DNA of 64,000 bases from contig JAOZHU010000034.1 in assembly GCA_026014705.1 (NCBI GenBank), positions 44,081 to 108,080 of the forward strand, given 5' to 3'. This DNA comes from Candidatus Bathyarchaeota archaeon (lineage in GTDB: Archaea; Thermoproteota; Bathyarchaeia; Bathyarchaeales; Bathycorpusculaceae). This document shows, piece after piece, positions 52,013 through 60,832 of this stretch. Position 1 is the first letter of the stretch. The number at the start of each line of letters is the position of its first letter. The notes below the pieces were generated by a model. It did not search any database. It saw only the letters and a list, made by a program, of their open reading frames with translations, and had not been told where the DNA came from. A program made the position numbers and the translations under genes.

Positions 52013-53686
52013 ATGTCTACAGGAAACACTGTTCCAGTTTTAGTGTTGAAGGAAGGCACAGGCAGGTCAACTGGGCGCGAAGCGCAGAAGAACAATATTA
52101 TGGCTGCGAAAATCGTGGCTGAAACCGTGAAAACCACCTTGGGTCCATGCGGCATGGACAAGATGCTGGTCAGCAGTTTCGGTGATGTCGCTATAACAAA
52201 CGACGGCGCAACCATAATGAAAGAGCTTGATGTGCAGCATCCAGCGGCGAAAATGCTTGTGGAAGTAGCCAAAGCGCAGGATAACGAGGTTGGCGACGGA
52301 ACAACCACCGCCGTGGTTCTAGCTGGAGAACTGCTTGCCAAAGCTGAGGGCTTACTGGATAAGAACGTGCACCCGACTGTGATTATCGAAGGCTTCAAAA
52401 AAGCCAGCGAAAAAGCGCAGGAAGTTCTGGACAAGTTAGCCATACCCGTGTGTATCACGGATGATGAAACCCTGCGGGAAGTCGCATCTACATCGTTGGC
52501 TAGCAAAGGCATCACTGTGGCTGCGGACCACTTCGCCAGAGTAGCGGTTGACGCAGTTAAGCAGGTGGCTGAGGAAGTGAATGGCAAGTACAAAGCTGAT
52601 ATTGACTTAATCAAGATTGTCAAGAAACACGGCAAGAGCTTGGATGAGACTGAGCTTGTGAAGGGCATCGTCGTCGACAAGGAGGTTGCCAGTTCGCAGA
52701 TGCCGAAACTTGTGGAAGACGCTAAAATAGCGTTGCTGAACGCTAAATTGGAGATTGAAAAAACCGAGTTCGACGCGAAAATCAACATTGAAAGCCCAGA
52801 GCAGATTGATGCGTTTCTGCGGCAAGAAGAAGCCATGCTTAAGGAAATGGCTGATGCCATCGCTAAGGCGGGCGCTAACGTGGTGTTCTGCGAGAAAGGC
52901 ATAGATGACATGGTGCTGCATTACTTGGCGAAACGCGGCATATTGGCAGTAAAAAGCGTAAGCAGCAACGACATGGAAAAACTGGCGCGCGCAACAGGCG
53001 GCAAGGCAGTTGCCAGCGTTAAAGACTTAACCGCTGAGGTTCTTGGGAAGGCAAAGAAAGTGGAAGAGGTAAAAATCGGCGATGACAAGCTCATCTATGT
53101 GCGGGAATGCAAGAACCCGAAGGCAGTAACTATCGTTATCAGGGGCGGCTCAACACACGTGATTGACGAAGCAGAGCGTTCGCTGCATGACAGCCTATGC
53201 GTGGTTAGAAACGCAGTTGAAGACGCAAAAATCATCGGAGGCGGCGGTGCGCCAGAGGCAGAAATCGCTAAAGCGCTGAAACGTTACGCGGTTAAAGTCG
53301 GCGGGCGCGAGCAATTGGCCATTGAAGCCTTTGCAGAAGCGGTGGAAGCGATTCCGTTGACCTTGGCTGAAAACGCTGGGTTAGACCCAATAGACATCAT
53401 GGTGGCGCTGAGGGCTAAGCACGAGAACGATGCTAACAAGTACTTCGGCATTGACGTCAACACGGGTGAAATAAAAAGTATGATTGACTTGGTGGTTCTT
53501 GAGCCGTTGCGCGTGAAGCAGCAGGTTGTGAAATCTGCCACTGAAGCTGCGAACATGATTTTGAAGATTGACGATTTGATTTCTGTGAAGGGCGGCGGAA
53601 AGGCTCCTCCTATGCCTCCTGGCGGTATGGGCGGCGGCATGGGCGGGATGGGCGGTATGGGCATGGGCGGGATGCCCCCATACTAA
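52013..53686 (+). CDS. thsA: Thermosome subunit (group II chaperonin)
   Basis: ATP-driven double-ring chaperonin that folds proteins in the archaeal cytosol. From ATG 52013 the protein has 557 residues. Hallmarks are TTLGPCGMDKMLV, VTNDGAT-like AITNDGATIMKELDVQHPAAKM, GDGTTTAVVLAGELL near residue 95, and GGGAPEAEIA and LRAKHEN... in the equatorial domain. The C-terminus is the Gly-Met-rich tail GGMGGGMGGMGGMGMGG. An in-frame TTG at 52004 is less likely because ATG 52013 has GGTGATTG upstream. Only this one subunit gene is in the window. Confidence 0.95.
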   Translation: MSTGNTVPVLVLKEGTGRSTGREAQKNNIMAAKIVAETVKTTLGPCGMDKMLVSSFGDVAITNDGATIMKELDVQHPAAKMLVEVAKAQDNEVGDGTTTAVVLAGELLAKAEGLLDKNVHPTVIIEGFKKASEKAQEVLDKLAIPVCITDDETLREVASTSLASKGITVAADHFARVAVDAVKQVAEEVNGKYKADIDLIKIVKKHGKSLDETELVKGIVVDKEVASSQMPKLVEDAKIALLNAKLEIEKTEFDAKINIESPEQIDAFLRQEEAMLKEMADAIAKAGANVVFCEKGIDDMVLHYLAKRGILAVKSVSSNDMEKLARATGGKAVASVKDLTAEVLGKAKKVEEVKIGDDKLIYVRECKNPKAVTIVIRGGSTHVIDEAERSLHDSLCVVRNAVEDAKIIGGGGAPEAEIAKALKRYAVKVGGREQLAIEAFAEAVEAIPLTLAENAGLDPIDIMVALRAKHENDANKYFGIDVNTGEIKSMIDLVVLEPLRVKQQVVKSATEAANMILKIDDLISVKGGGKAPPMPPGGMGGGMGGMGGMGMGGMPPY

Positions 53687-53696
53687 AAACCCCAAC

Positions 53697-53706
53697 TTTT
53701 TTGTTT
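53697..53706 (+). terminator. Poly-T terminator after the thermosome gene
   Basis: TTTTTTGTTTT about 10 bases after the stop codon fits an archaeal T-rich terminator. Confidence 0.5.
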
Positions 53707-53883
53707 TAACTTGCTTTTGGAAATCACTCAGTAGTCGGCTGTTTGCGTTTTTATGTGAATGCAAAATAGCTTAAGCTGTGGTTCTTGCTTGTTTTGCCAA
53801 ATGACACTTCAAATTTATATGCGGGGAAGGGCAGAAATAGGTTTGGTGCGTGTCTGTTTGACGGTTCTGGAGAGAAATGCGTT

Positions 53884-54630
53884 ATGAAGCATGTTAAAAT
53901 TACGGCGTTTGACTGTCCTGACGCGTGGTTTCAGGCGTTGAGTCACATTTGGGGCGAGGGCGATGTTTTTCAAGTTGGCTATGGCTCAGAGGTTTCGGAA
54001 ACCAAGAAGCTCAATTTGACTATTGAAATTTTGCATCCTGAAAACAGACCGCTGGTCGCTGATAAGGCGCCTTGCGACATGAAGTATGTGCAGTGGTACG
54101 CGTTGACTTACTTGTGGTGCGGTGAGGGTAAGCAGGATGAAACGTACACTTACGGCAGCCGCTTGAGGGAGCCCGTGGACCAGATCGATGAGGTGGTTAA
54201 GCGGTATGTGCAGGAGCAGCGGGACAGGCAGGTCACGATGGTGGTACGGCTGCCTGAGGACATTAAGAAAACGCGTGCTGGGACACAGGAAAAGCATGAG
54301 CCGCCCTGCTTGAGCCTAATTGACACGGAGATTCTGGAAGGGCAGCTTCATTTGACGTGCTATTTTCGCTCGTGGGATGCGTACGCGGGTTTGCCAGCGA
54401 ACATCGCTGGATTGCAGCTTTTTAACGAGGCTTTGGTGTCTGAGATAAATGCGCGAAGCAGCTTGGCGTTGAAGACTGGGAAGTTGATTTTTCACTCGAA
54501 GAATTGTCATATCTACCAGCGGCAATTCAAGCTTGTGAAGGAGTTGCTGGAGCCGAAAAGCAGCGTTGATAACATTCCGAGAATGGCGAAGACAATGAAA
54601 GGCGCATCGAAAGAGGCGCACAGCACATAA
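53884..54630 (+). CDS. thyA: Thymidylate synthase (ThyA family)
   Basis: Methylates dUMP to dTMP. From ATG 53884 the protein is 248 residues. The catalytic cysteine lies in EPPCLSLIDTEILEGQLHLT, as in PPCH...Q of ThyA. CYFRSWDAYAGLPANIAGLQLFNEAL matches the RSxDxxxGLPxNIA phosphate/dUMP region, and LIFHSKNCHIYQRQF matches the late H-I-Y substrate motif. The catalytic-site histidine after PPC is replaced by Leu, common in divergent archaeal ThyA. An upstream in-frame start at 53785 is unlikely. The methyl donor could be a non-folate carrier. Confidence 0.8.
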   Translation: MKHVKITAFDCPDAWFQALSHIWGEGDVFQVGYGSEVSETKKLNLTIEILHPENRPLVADKAPCDMKYVQWYALTYLWCGEGKQDETYTYGSRLREPVDQIDEVVKRYVQEQRDRQVTMVVRLPEDIKKTRAGTQEKHEPPCLSLIDTEILEGQLHLTCYFRSWDAYAGLPANIAGLQLFNEALVSEINARSSLALKTGKLIFHSKNCHIYQRQFKLVKELLEPKSSVDNIPRMAKTMKGASKEAHST

Positions 54631-54668
54631 CGTGTTGCTTTCCGTCAATAGAGCGCCTGTGTGAGGGG

Positions 54669-55004
54669 TTGTGGTTGAGCGAAAAGTACATCCGCGTTAA
54701 AACATGGGAGGACTTCAAGCGCTTAGGCACTGAATTGAAGCCTGAAGCGGTGGTTTACAGCATTGATCAGAATGGCATGTCCAAGACCAAGGAGCTTACT
54801 TGTTTGCGGTTGATTTTGCCTGCAAGCAGCGGCTACTACGTGTATTTGGATTTTCCAAAAGATGGTGCTTTGAGGGAAACGGGAATTCCGATACGCGAAG
54901 ATAGGCTTGGCAATCGTTGCCTGCGAGATGAAGACGTTACGCGATTCCTAAGAGACGCGTTTGGTAGAGCGGACTTGCAGGTTTACTCTTTCTGGACAAC
55001 TTAG
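54669..55004 (+). CDS. Uncharacterised 111-residue protein
   Basis: A small soluble alpha-beta protein with no recognised family. Strand-like segments (LTCLRLILPASSGYYVYLDFP) are followed by charged loops and the ending VTRFLRDAFGRADLQVYSFWTT. The start at 54669 is GTG/TTG-type. Its stop overlaps the convergent ACR3 gene stop by four bases. It may be transcribed with thyA, 38 bases upstream. Confidence 0.6.
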   Translation: MWLSEKYIRVKTWEDFKRLGTELKPEAVVYSIDQNGMSKTKELTCLRLILPASSGYYVYLDFPKDGALRETGIPIREDRLGNRCLRDEDVTRFLRDAFGRADLQVYSFWTT

Positions 55005-56044
55005 GTGCTCGGTTTTTTGCGCGGAAAATATTTTCTCGTCCGTAAGCCGAGTTTGACAATTGAAAGCATCAGAGGCACTTCCATGAGTGGTCCAATCACG
55101 GTTGCCAGCGCGGCGCCTGAGCCGACACCGTAAAGAGTTATGGCTACGGCGATGGCGACTTCGAAGTGGCTGCTGCTGCCTATTATTGTTGTGTCGATGG
55201 CGGTTTCGTATTTCCAGCCTAGAAAATAGCCAAGCGGGTACGTCCACGCAATCATAATGGCGTAATGCAGCAGGTTGGGCGCTGCGAGGTAAGCTACTAG
55301 TAGGGGTTCGTTGAGAATTGTTTGTCCTGCAAAGGAGAATAGAACAATCAGTGTTGTCAGCAGCGCGACGATTGAGATTTTGCCTACGGCTGGCTGGTAA
55401 ACATTTTTGAACCATTCTTCACCCTTTTTGCCGATAACCAGCCTGCGGGATAATGCGCCTGAGGCGACTGGTAAGGCGATGAAGGCTAAAACGCTGAACG
55501 CGATTAAATCCCACGGTACTGGGATGCTGCTGACGCCTAGGTATAAGCCTGCTAAAGGCGCGTAGAGAATCAGCATCAGCAAAGCGTTAATGGCAGTGTT
55601 AATCAAGCCCTGTGCCATGTCGCCTTTCGCAAGGAACATCCACCACATGACCATGGCTGTGCAGGGTGACAAGCCTAGAAGTATGACGCCGGCGATGTAC
55701 TGAGGGTTTCCAGCCAGAAACGTGTTTGCCAACACGGTCATTATTATTGGCGCTATGACCCAGTTAGCAATTATTGTCACCAGTAACGGTTTAGGGTTCC
55801 GCGCTGCCTGTTTTATGTCGCTGAATCTTATGCCGACTACAGTGGGGTACATCATAAAAAATAGCAGTACGCCGATTGGAATGGATAATTGGGCGAACTT
55901 GAGCGAGTCCATGAACTCGCCGAATTCAGGCAGGAATCGGCCAACCAGCAAGCCGACGACAATGCAGATGGCTATCCAGAGTGTGAGATACTTCTCCCAC
56001 AGTCCCAAAGACGATTCCTTCAGGTATGCTTCTTTGATTTCCAA
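55001..56044 (-). CDS. acr3: ACR3-type arsenite efflux transporter
   Basis: A 347-residue carrier with about ten helices of the BASS superfamily. The diagnostic ACR3 motif LLGLSPCTAMVMWWMFLAKGD near residues 123-143 includes the substrate cysteine of helix 4, and a glutamate is present in PLMEVPLML of the late helix. It exports arsenite or antimonite. It lies 17 bases downstream of the ArsR gene in one operon. Confidence 0.88.
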   Translation of the reverse strand: MEIKEAYLKESSLGLWEKYLTLWIAICIVVGLLVGRFLPEFGEFMDSLKFAQLSIPIGVLLFFMMYPTVVGIRFSDIKQAARNPKPLLVTIIANWVIAPIIMTVLANTFLAGNPQYIAGVILLGLSPCTAMVMWWMFLAKGDMAQGLINTAINALLMLILYAPLAGLYLGVSSIPVPWDLIAFSVLAFIALPVASGALSRRLVIGKKGEEWFKNVYQPAVGKISIVALLTTLIVLFSFAGQTILNEPLLVAYLAAPNLLHYAIMIAWTYPLGYFLGWKYETAIDTTIIGSSSHFEVAIAVAITLYGVGSGAALATVIGPLMEVPLMLSIVKLGLRTRKYFPRKKPST

Positions 56045-56061
56045 TTTAGTTCAATCTCCGC

Positions 56062-56391
56062 TTAGCGGCACGTAAGATTCTTGAAAACTTCTTTTGCCAG
56101 TGCGGCGACAAGTTCAGGGGTTAAACTGTCAACAACAGCGTATATTCTGTGGTCAACGACTGAGTACATTCGTTTGTTGCCGTCTTTTCGGCATCTGACG
56201 ATTCCTGTGTCTTTCAGAATTTTCAGGTGGCGGGAGACAACTGGCTGAATGAGGTTTAGGTAAGGTACGATTTCGCGCACGCATTTTTCTTTGTCGCGCA
56301 AAAATGCGAGTATCTCAAGCCTGACCGGGTCTGCGAGGGCGTTTAGGACGGTGGCTTTGAACCTGTTTTGGTTTTCCAGCGGGGTGACCAT
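56062..56391 (-). CDS. arsR: ArsR-family winged-helix repressor
   Basis: A 109-residue regulator. The ArsR winged helix has KATVLNALADPVRLEILAFLRDKEKCVREIVPYLNLIQPVVSRHLKILKDTGIVRCRKDGNKRMYSV. Cysteines at CVREI and CR, and a third at the C-terminus, could sense metalloid, although the usual ELCVCDL box is not exact. It heads the acr3 operon and faces a ferredoxin gene across a palindromic operator at 56408-56433. Confidence 0.88.
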   Translation of the reverse strand: MVTPLENQNRFKATVLNALADPVRLEILAFLRDKEKCVREIVPYLNLIQPVVSRHLKILKDTGIVRCRKDGNKRMYSVVDHRIYAVVDSLTPELVAALAKEVFKNLTCR

Positions 56392-56407
56392 GTTTTCCCC
56401 ATTATAA

Positions 56408-56433
56408 CATAATAATATTTAAATATTGTTATG
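56408..56433. promoter_or_regulatory. Palindromic ArsR-type operator 1
   Basis: A 26-bp near-perfect palindrome, CATAATAATATTT followed by AAATATTGTTATG, between arsR and the divergent ferredoxin gene. It overlaps the TATA-like centre, so binding would block both promoters. Confidence 0.7.
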
Positions 56434-56466
56434 AATCAAACTTGAGACGATGGAGCGTTAGCACAG

Positions 56467-56757
56467 ATGGCGGAAGAAACATTTCACGGAATCCCGAGAA
56501 ACAAAATACCTTGGTACCCGACAATAGATTACGAAAAATGCCTCGCTTGCGGCAAATGTGTAGACTACTGCAAACTCGGCGTGTACGAATGGGACGAGCA
56601 GCAGGGAAAAAAGAAACCTGCAGTGAAAAATCCCTACAATTGCGTGGTGCTATGCACGGGCTGCCAAGAAATATGCCCTTCAGGCGCAATTAAGCACCCG
56701 TCAAAAACAGAAACACTCGAGATTATCAGAAAACTGCGCAAAGCTCAACACCATTAG
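56467..56757 (+). CDS. Two-cluster 4Fe-4S ferredoxin
   Basis: A 96-residue protein with one clear 4Fe-4S motif, CLACGKCVDYCKLGVY (residues about 25-40). A second is CVVLCTGCQEICPSGAI (about 59-75), of the C-x3-C-x2-C-x3-CP form. The N-terminal EETFHGIPRNKIPWYP is typical of the larger archaeal ferredoxin-like iron-sulfur proteins. It is divergent from arsR and shares its operator, so its expression may respond to arsenic. The partner enzyme is unknown. Confidence 0.82.
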   Translation: MAEETFHGIPRNKIPWYPTIDYEKCLACGKCVDYCKLGVYEWDEQQGKKKPAVKNPYNCVVLCTGCQEICPSGAIKHPSKTETLEIIRKLRKAQHH

Positions 56758-56804
56758 GATTCTTCCCGGCGACGATTGCAGACGGCAGTGCTGTACGTTT
56801 GCCC

Positions 56805-57416
56805 TTAACTATTGGGCTTTTTGCCAATCGCCATACCGTACCACATGAAAACCTTGGCTATTACAGGGATTATCGCACCTGAAGCGGTGCGCGTCAGAAC
56901 AGTGAGCAAGAAGCCGTCTACGCCTGTTATCACGTTTGAAGGCGAAAGTTGGAAGAGCCAGAAAAGCAGCAGTCCGCCGATGGTTGTGGAGACTACCCCA
57001 GCAATTAGCATTCTCTTAAAATTCTCTGAGCGTTTATTCAATGCTCCCGCCATATAGCCTATCAGCATGGCGCTGAGAACGTAGCCCAGCACGGTTGGAC
57101 CAAACCCCGTGAGAAATCGTCCGCCTGAGAAAGCACCGTACTTCACAGCCCACCATATTGCGTAGATGCTGCCGAGCAGGAAGCCTGAGGCGCCACCTGC
57201 CCACCTGTTCCAAACCAGCCCAAGAAGCAGCGGAACCCCAACGACTATGACCATTTCTTCTATTTCGCTTATGATCCCGATAACCACGCCGAAAGATTCC
57301 ATGCCGAAAAGCGAGCTTAGCCGAGAAAAACCTACGATAACCAAAACCACTAAGACGGGAATAATAATGCCGTAGAATAGGTCGGTCAGTTTCCATTCTT
57401 TCCAGCTGAGGTCCAT
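56805..57416 (-). CDS. Multi-pass membrane protein under a matching ArsR-type operator
   Basis: A 203-residue protein with about six helices, including residues 14-30, 52-67, 82-96, 105-122, 138-158 and 170-190. The family is not recognised. It converges with the ferredoxin gene and carries a 26-bp operator-like site (57447-57472) just upstream, 21 of 26 identical to the arsR operator. It may be part of the same regulon. Confidence 0.7.
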   Translation of the reverse strand: MDLSWKEWKLTDLFYGIIIPVLVVLVIVGFSRLSSLFGMESFGVVIGIISEIEEMVIVVGVPLLLGLVWNRWAGGASGFLLGSIYAIWWAVKYGAFSGGRFLTGFGPTVLGYVLSAMLIGYMAGALNKRSENFKRMLIAGVVSTTIGGLLLFWLFQLSPSNVITGVDGFLLTVLTRTASGAIIPVIAKVFMWYGMAIGKKPNS

Positions 57417-57446
57417 TAGGCGTCCACGCAGGTGAAGCCATAGATT

Positions 57447-57472
57447 TATGCAAATATTTAAATTTTGTTATG
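57447..57472. promoter_or_regulatory. Palindromic ArsR-type operator 2
   Basis: TATGCAAATATTT followed by AAATTTTGTTATG. Matches operator 1 at 21 of 26 positions and includes a TTTAAAT centre that serves as a TATA box for the minus-strand membrane protein starting at 57416. Confidence 0.6.
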
Positions 57473-57644
57473 AAAGCGCCAAGCTTACACCGCTTATCGT
57501 GCCCCAAACGGTCATGTCGCCGCCATGAAACCGCACAAAACTCTCAGGTTTCTCGTCTTGCCCAAAATCGAGAACCCCTTTTAAAATTACATTAGTAATA
57601 AGATATATCTATGCCCTCCAAGATACTCAAGTGCGGCGGACAAA

Positions 57645-58037
57645 ATGTTGACTCCTTGCGAAGTCGCGGTGAAATGCGCTTTACCTTCAATCCGCGCAAT
57701 GATAGCAAACGAGCTCACAAACAAATACCAACTGAAACAGGAACACGCTGCAAAACTCCTTGAAATGAGCCAGTCAGCCATAAGCCTCTACCAAGCGAAA
57801 CTGCGTGGAACCTCGTTGAACCTGCAAAACGACCCCGAAATCACAGCATTGGTGACGAAGCACGCAGATTACCTTGTCAAAGGCTTTTCAGCGCAAGAAG
57901 AAAAACTCCTATCGATATGCGGAATCTGCAAAACCTTGCGAGCGAAAGGTTTCCTATGCGAGATACACAAGACCTTCGACCCGTCCATAAACATTGAAAC
58001 ATGCAGAGTCTGCCAAGCAGCCACTCAATGCCCATAG
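57645..58037 (+). CDS. HTH (Xre-like) regulator with C-terminal cysteine-rich domain
   Basis: A 130-residue predicted regulator. The helix-turn-helix lies in LTNKYQLKQEHAAKLLEMSQSAISLYQAKLRG (residues about 24-55). The C-terminal part has CGICKTLRAKGFLCEIHK and CRVCQAATQCP, seven cysteines that could bind zinc or an iron-sulfur cluster. The ATG at 57645 follows an AAGATATATC TATA-like box near 57600. Archaeal proteins of this type are annotated as predicted transcriptional regulators without known ligands. Confidence 0.78.
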   Translation: MLTPCEVAVKCALPSIRAMIANELTNKYQLKQEHAAKLLEMSQSAISLYQAKLRGTSLNLQNDPEITALVTKHADYLVKGFSAQEEKLLSICGICKTLRAKGFLCEIHKTFDPSINIETCRVCQAATQCP

Positions 58038-58140
58038 ATGCCTGAAGCTTCAGCAGATTCCGAGAACACCTGCATGTTTGTAATAACCCTTTAAAGTGCC
58101 GACAACAATTTAGTTTTAGCTAAGCGAGGAAACAAAGCGC

Positions 58141-58647
58141 ATGGGTTACTTAGCAGTCTGGAAAATCCTAGAAGAAATCATAATAGAGCTCCGTAGAAAA
58201 GGGCAATCAATTCCAGCCGCGGTTATGAACGACCTGAGAGCAGCGCAAACAATGATTAAAATCATGAATGCTAGCGGAAAACACGGTGACGCAAGCCAGA
58301 AAATCGAGGAATACCTCAGCACCGTGGAAGCGCGTCTGGTCACTGAAGCCCAAAAACATTTCCCGCCCGAACGCATAGACGAATGGCTCAGACGCATAGA
58401 ACAGGCTAACATTGAAACAGACAGTGGAGACGACGAAACAAGATTCATAGCAGGCGTCCCACGCGACCAAAAATGGATACGCGTCGAACCCCTAGCCAAT
58501 CTGCCTCTTGAACGTCTTGAGCAACTCGCAAAAGAAACGAACCTCTCCGCTGCAATCCAAAAAGACGGACGAATGATAGTCTACGGACAAGCCGACGACC
58601 TGAAAGACTTTATTAAAAAAATGACTGAACAAACAGGCAAAAAATGA
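58141..58647 (+). CDS. DUF2096-like archaeal protein
   Basis: A 168-residue soluble protein. The N-terminal MGYLAVWKILEEIIIELRRKGQSIPAAVMNDLRAAQTMIKI is the hallmark of the archaeal DUF2096 family. The C-terminal half (from about 110) forms a compact alpha-beta part with KWIRVEPLANLPLERLEQLAKETNLSAAIQKDGRMIVYGQADDLKDFIKKM. Function is unknown; it is found across archaea. A mobile element is inserted about 150 bases downstream. Confidence 0.8.
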   Translation: MGYLAVWKILEEIIIELRRKGQSIPAAVMNDLRAAQTMIKIMNASGKHGDASQKIEEYLSTVEARLVTEAQKHFPPERIDEWLRRIEQANIETDSGDDETRFIAGVPRDQKWIRVEPLANLPLERLEQLAKETNLSAAIQKDGRMIVYGQADDLKDFIKKMTEQTGKK

Positions 58648-58803
58648 AACAGGAAAACACCCACTGCGGATGCCTCAGAAGCGGCAAACCTCTCTCTCCA
58701 TAAACTGAGAATCCGACACGACTCTGCATTTGAATTGACCCCTATAACTCGGTTAAGCAAAAACATGAGCATATTTGCAGCCTATTAGCAGTCCAATGCA
58801 GAA

Positions 58804-58840
58804 ACCTATAGGTAACAAAAGCCTTTATTTAGTTATCTAA
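58804..58840 (+). repeat. Left end (attL-like) of the integrated element
   Basis: Core ACCTATAG at 58804-58811 merges into the arm CTATAGGTAACAAAA at 58806-58820. Ten spacer bases follow, then AGTTATCTAA at 58831-58840. Mirror image of the right end. Confidence 0.8.
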
Positions 58841-58894
58841 CGTTTATTTGTACGTAATAGCTTAACACTTTCCAAAAAGGATGTGAGATAAAGC

Positions 58895-60043
58895 ATGAGC
58901 GCAAACGAGAACGAACCAATGATTTCATGGCTTAACGAGTACAGGGATGCTAAAGTTCGTTCAACGGCTGAGGGAGCATTCAAACTTTATCTGCAATGGA
59001 CAAAGAAAACGCCTAAACAACTTATAGACGAATTCGACCAAGTTAAAACAAGAAGCCAAATTCTCCAATTCCAAAACTACCTGATAAACGAATACGTTTC
59101 ACCAGCAAGAAAAGAAAAGCTGAAACCTAACTCTGTTCGTAGTATCCTCAATAAAGTACGTGCCTTCTACTCAAGCCAAAAAGAAATGGTCAGAAACTTA
59201 AAGGGAAAAGTTATAGATGTTGAAATGGCAAAAGGCGAACACGTTTTCAGCATAGACGACCTTAGAGCAATGTACGCAATTGGCGATTTGAGGGATAAAG
59301 CAATTCTGGCGACAGCTACGAGTTTAGGCTGGGAAATAAGCGCATTTATGGGTTTAGAAAAAGACTTCGTTGAAAGTTTGGTTAAACGTGCAAGAAGCCA
59401 AAATTTGGAATTCATAGCGTTTGATTGGCAACGAAAGAAATCGGGAGCTACTCAATACGGGATTCTTAACCCAATGGCGATTTTCAGCTTAGAAAACTAC
59501 TTAGCCAAATTGAACAAGGAAAACCCAAACCAAACTAAACTGTTCGACATAACAGAGGTAAGCATAAACAACATACTGAGAAAACTGGTTCAGGACAGCA
59601 ACATCGTAACTGTGGGAACAATTCGCTTTCACCTTATCCGCAAGTTCTTAATGAATGCCCTAAGCGATGCGGGGTTAAACAGCTTCGAAGTTAAATTGAT
59701 TATGGGCAAGGAAATAGGCGTATCTGACAGAACATATTTGCAAACTTTGAAGAAATCAGCTTTCGAGAAGTACAAGCAATGCTATCCGACTCACCTGAGC
59801 CTTTCGCAACATGTTAACGGTGCGGCTAAATACTCAATTCTCGTTGATTTGGTGACAAAGCATGTCCAAGCACAGCAGCATCTCGTTGATTACATGAAGC
59901 AAAACGGAATGTTGGAACATGTTCCGCAACCAATCCAAGACGAATTAAACAGCGTTGCAGAATTCGCTAAGTTGATGCAAACTAAGAACGGCAAGAAACC
60001 CGAATCTGAAAAGCCAAGAGAAGAGGATAATATTGTCGAATGA
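58895..60043 (+). CDS. Tyrosine recombinase-like integrase
   Basis: A 382-residue protein. Residues 10-110 resemble a SAM-like core-binding domain (ISWLNEYRDAKVRSTAEGAFKLYLQWT, NSVRSILNKVRAFYSSQ). The catalytic part has IRFHLIRKFLMNALSDAG, with the HxxR box near residue 248, and DRTYLQTLKKSAFEKYKQC with the candidate nucleophile Tyr near 279. The first catalytic arginine position reads SLGWEISAFMGL, with Glu instead of Arg, and the late His position has GK. The protein may use a variant active site. It ends in a charged tail overlapping a tiny frame. Confidence 0.75.
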   Translation: MSANENEPMISWLNEYRDAKVRSTAEGAFKLYLQWTKKTPKQLIDEFDQVKTRSQILQFQNYLINEYVSPARKEKLKPNSVRSILNKVRAFYSSQKEMVRNLKGKVIDVEMAKGEHVFSIDDLRAMYAIGDLRDKAILATATSLGWEISAFMGLEKDFVESLVKRARSQNLEFIAFDWQRKKSGATQYGILNPMAIFSLENYLAKLNKENPNQTKLFDITEVSINNILRKLVQDSNIVTVGTIRFHLIRKFLMNALSDAGLNSFEVKLIMGKEIGVSDRTYLQTLKKSAFEKYKQCYPTHLSLSQHVNGAAKYSILVDLVTKHVQAQQHLVDYMKQNGMLEHVPQPIQDELNSVAEFAKLMQTKNGKKPESEKPREEDNIVE

Positions 60044-60152
60044 AGAAACCAAATTACTAAAACAGATTCTTGCTGAGCTACGAGAAATCAAATCTGCAAT
60101 AAATAAAAACGCCAAATCAACGTATGATGCAATTAGGTACTTTAACCCGTAA
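60033..60152 (+). CDS. 39-residue coiled-coil-like protein overlapping the integrase end
   Basis: A TTG start at 60033 (GAGGAT upstream) gives a frame reading MSNEETKLLKQILAELREIK then SAINKNAKSTYDAIRYFNP. The heptad-like leucine pattern in the first half looks coding. It overlaps the 3' end of the integrase by 11 bases, which suggests translational coupling. Confidence 0.5.
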   Translation: MSNEETKLLKQILAELREIKSAINKNAKSTYDAIRYFNP

Positions 60153-60832
60153 TTTTCTTTTTTCTTTATTTCGATAAAGTCAACCAAATCAACATCCTAT
60201 AATTTAAAAAATTAGCCAATAACGCACGAAGCCTGAGCAGGATATATGTGGTTTTTCGTGGTTGCAGAAGGCAGGGGAGAGGTTTCAGGTTAGTTTTTCG
60301 TTTTTGCTTTGGTTATTTGTAAATAACTAAAATGTCGCTTTGTTTATCTGTTTTCTGGAAAATGTTTTTAACCATCGTTTCCGATTTATTAGTCGGGAAT
60401 AGGCGATGACAGCGGTCAAAATAGAAAAATCGGTTATAATCAAGCCCATAAAAGCTAAATCAAGATGTTTTGCGGTTAGAATTAGTTAAAACGAAGACGG
60501 CATACAGCGACATACATACGCCTTTCGGAGTCAAACATTTTCAAGGGACTTCATTTGAGACTTTATCCAAATTTTTTAAGCGCCTTTCAGTTGTTTTTAA
60601 AGAGGTCTGAGAACAATTACGTGGGAAGACTGAAAAAGAACGTACAGAATAATTATTTGTTTCGCCAGTAACCCTTTTTTCAAAATCTCCACAACATCGT
60701 TGTTTAAAATTAGATAATTCAAAAAAGTCAAAAAACAAAAAGGGGTAGGGGAGATTTGATAATTTGTTTTTCGGTCATAGCTACGAAAAATGCTTTAACT
60801 CCTAAATAATACACGTCACTATAGAAAAAGCA
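60153..60832. other. Gene-poor AT-rich part of the element
   Basis: No long frame. A possible 27-residue frame lies at 60406-60489 (MTAVKIEKSVIIKPIKAKSR onward), with weak support. AAATCTCC (near 60685) and GGAGATTT (near 60750) form an 8-bp inverted repeat about 55 bases apart, so an RNA structure is conceivable. CTATAG at 60819-60824 lies just before the nuclease gene. Confidence 0.4.
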
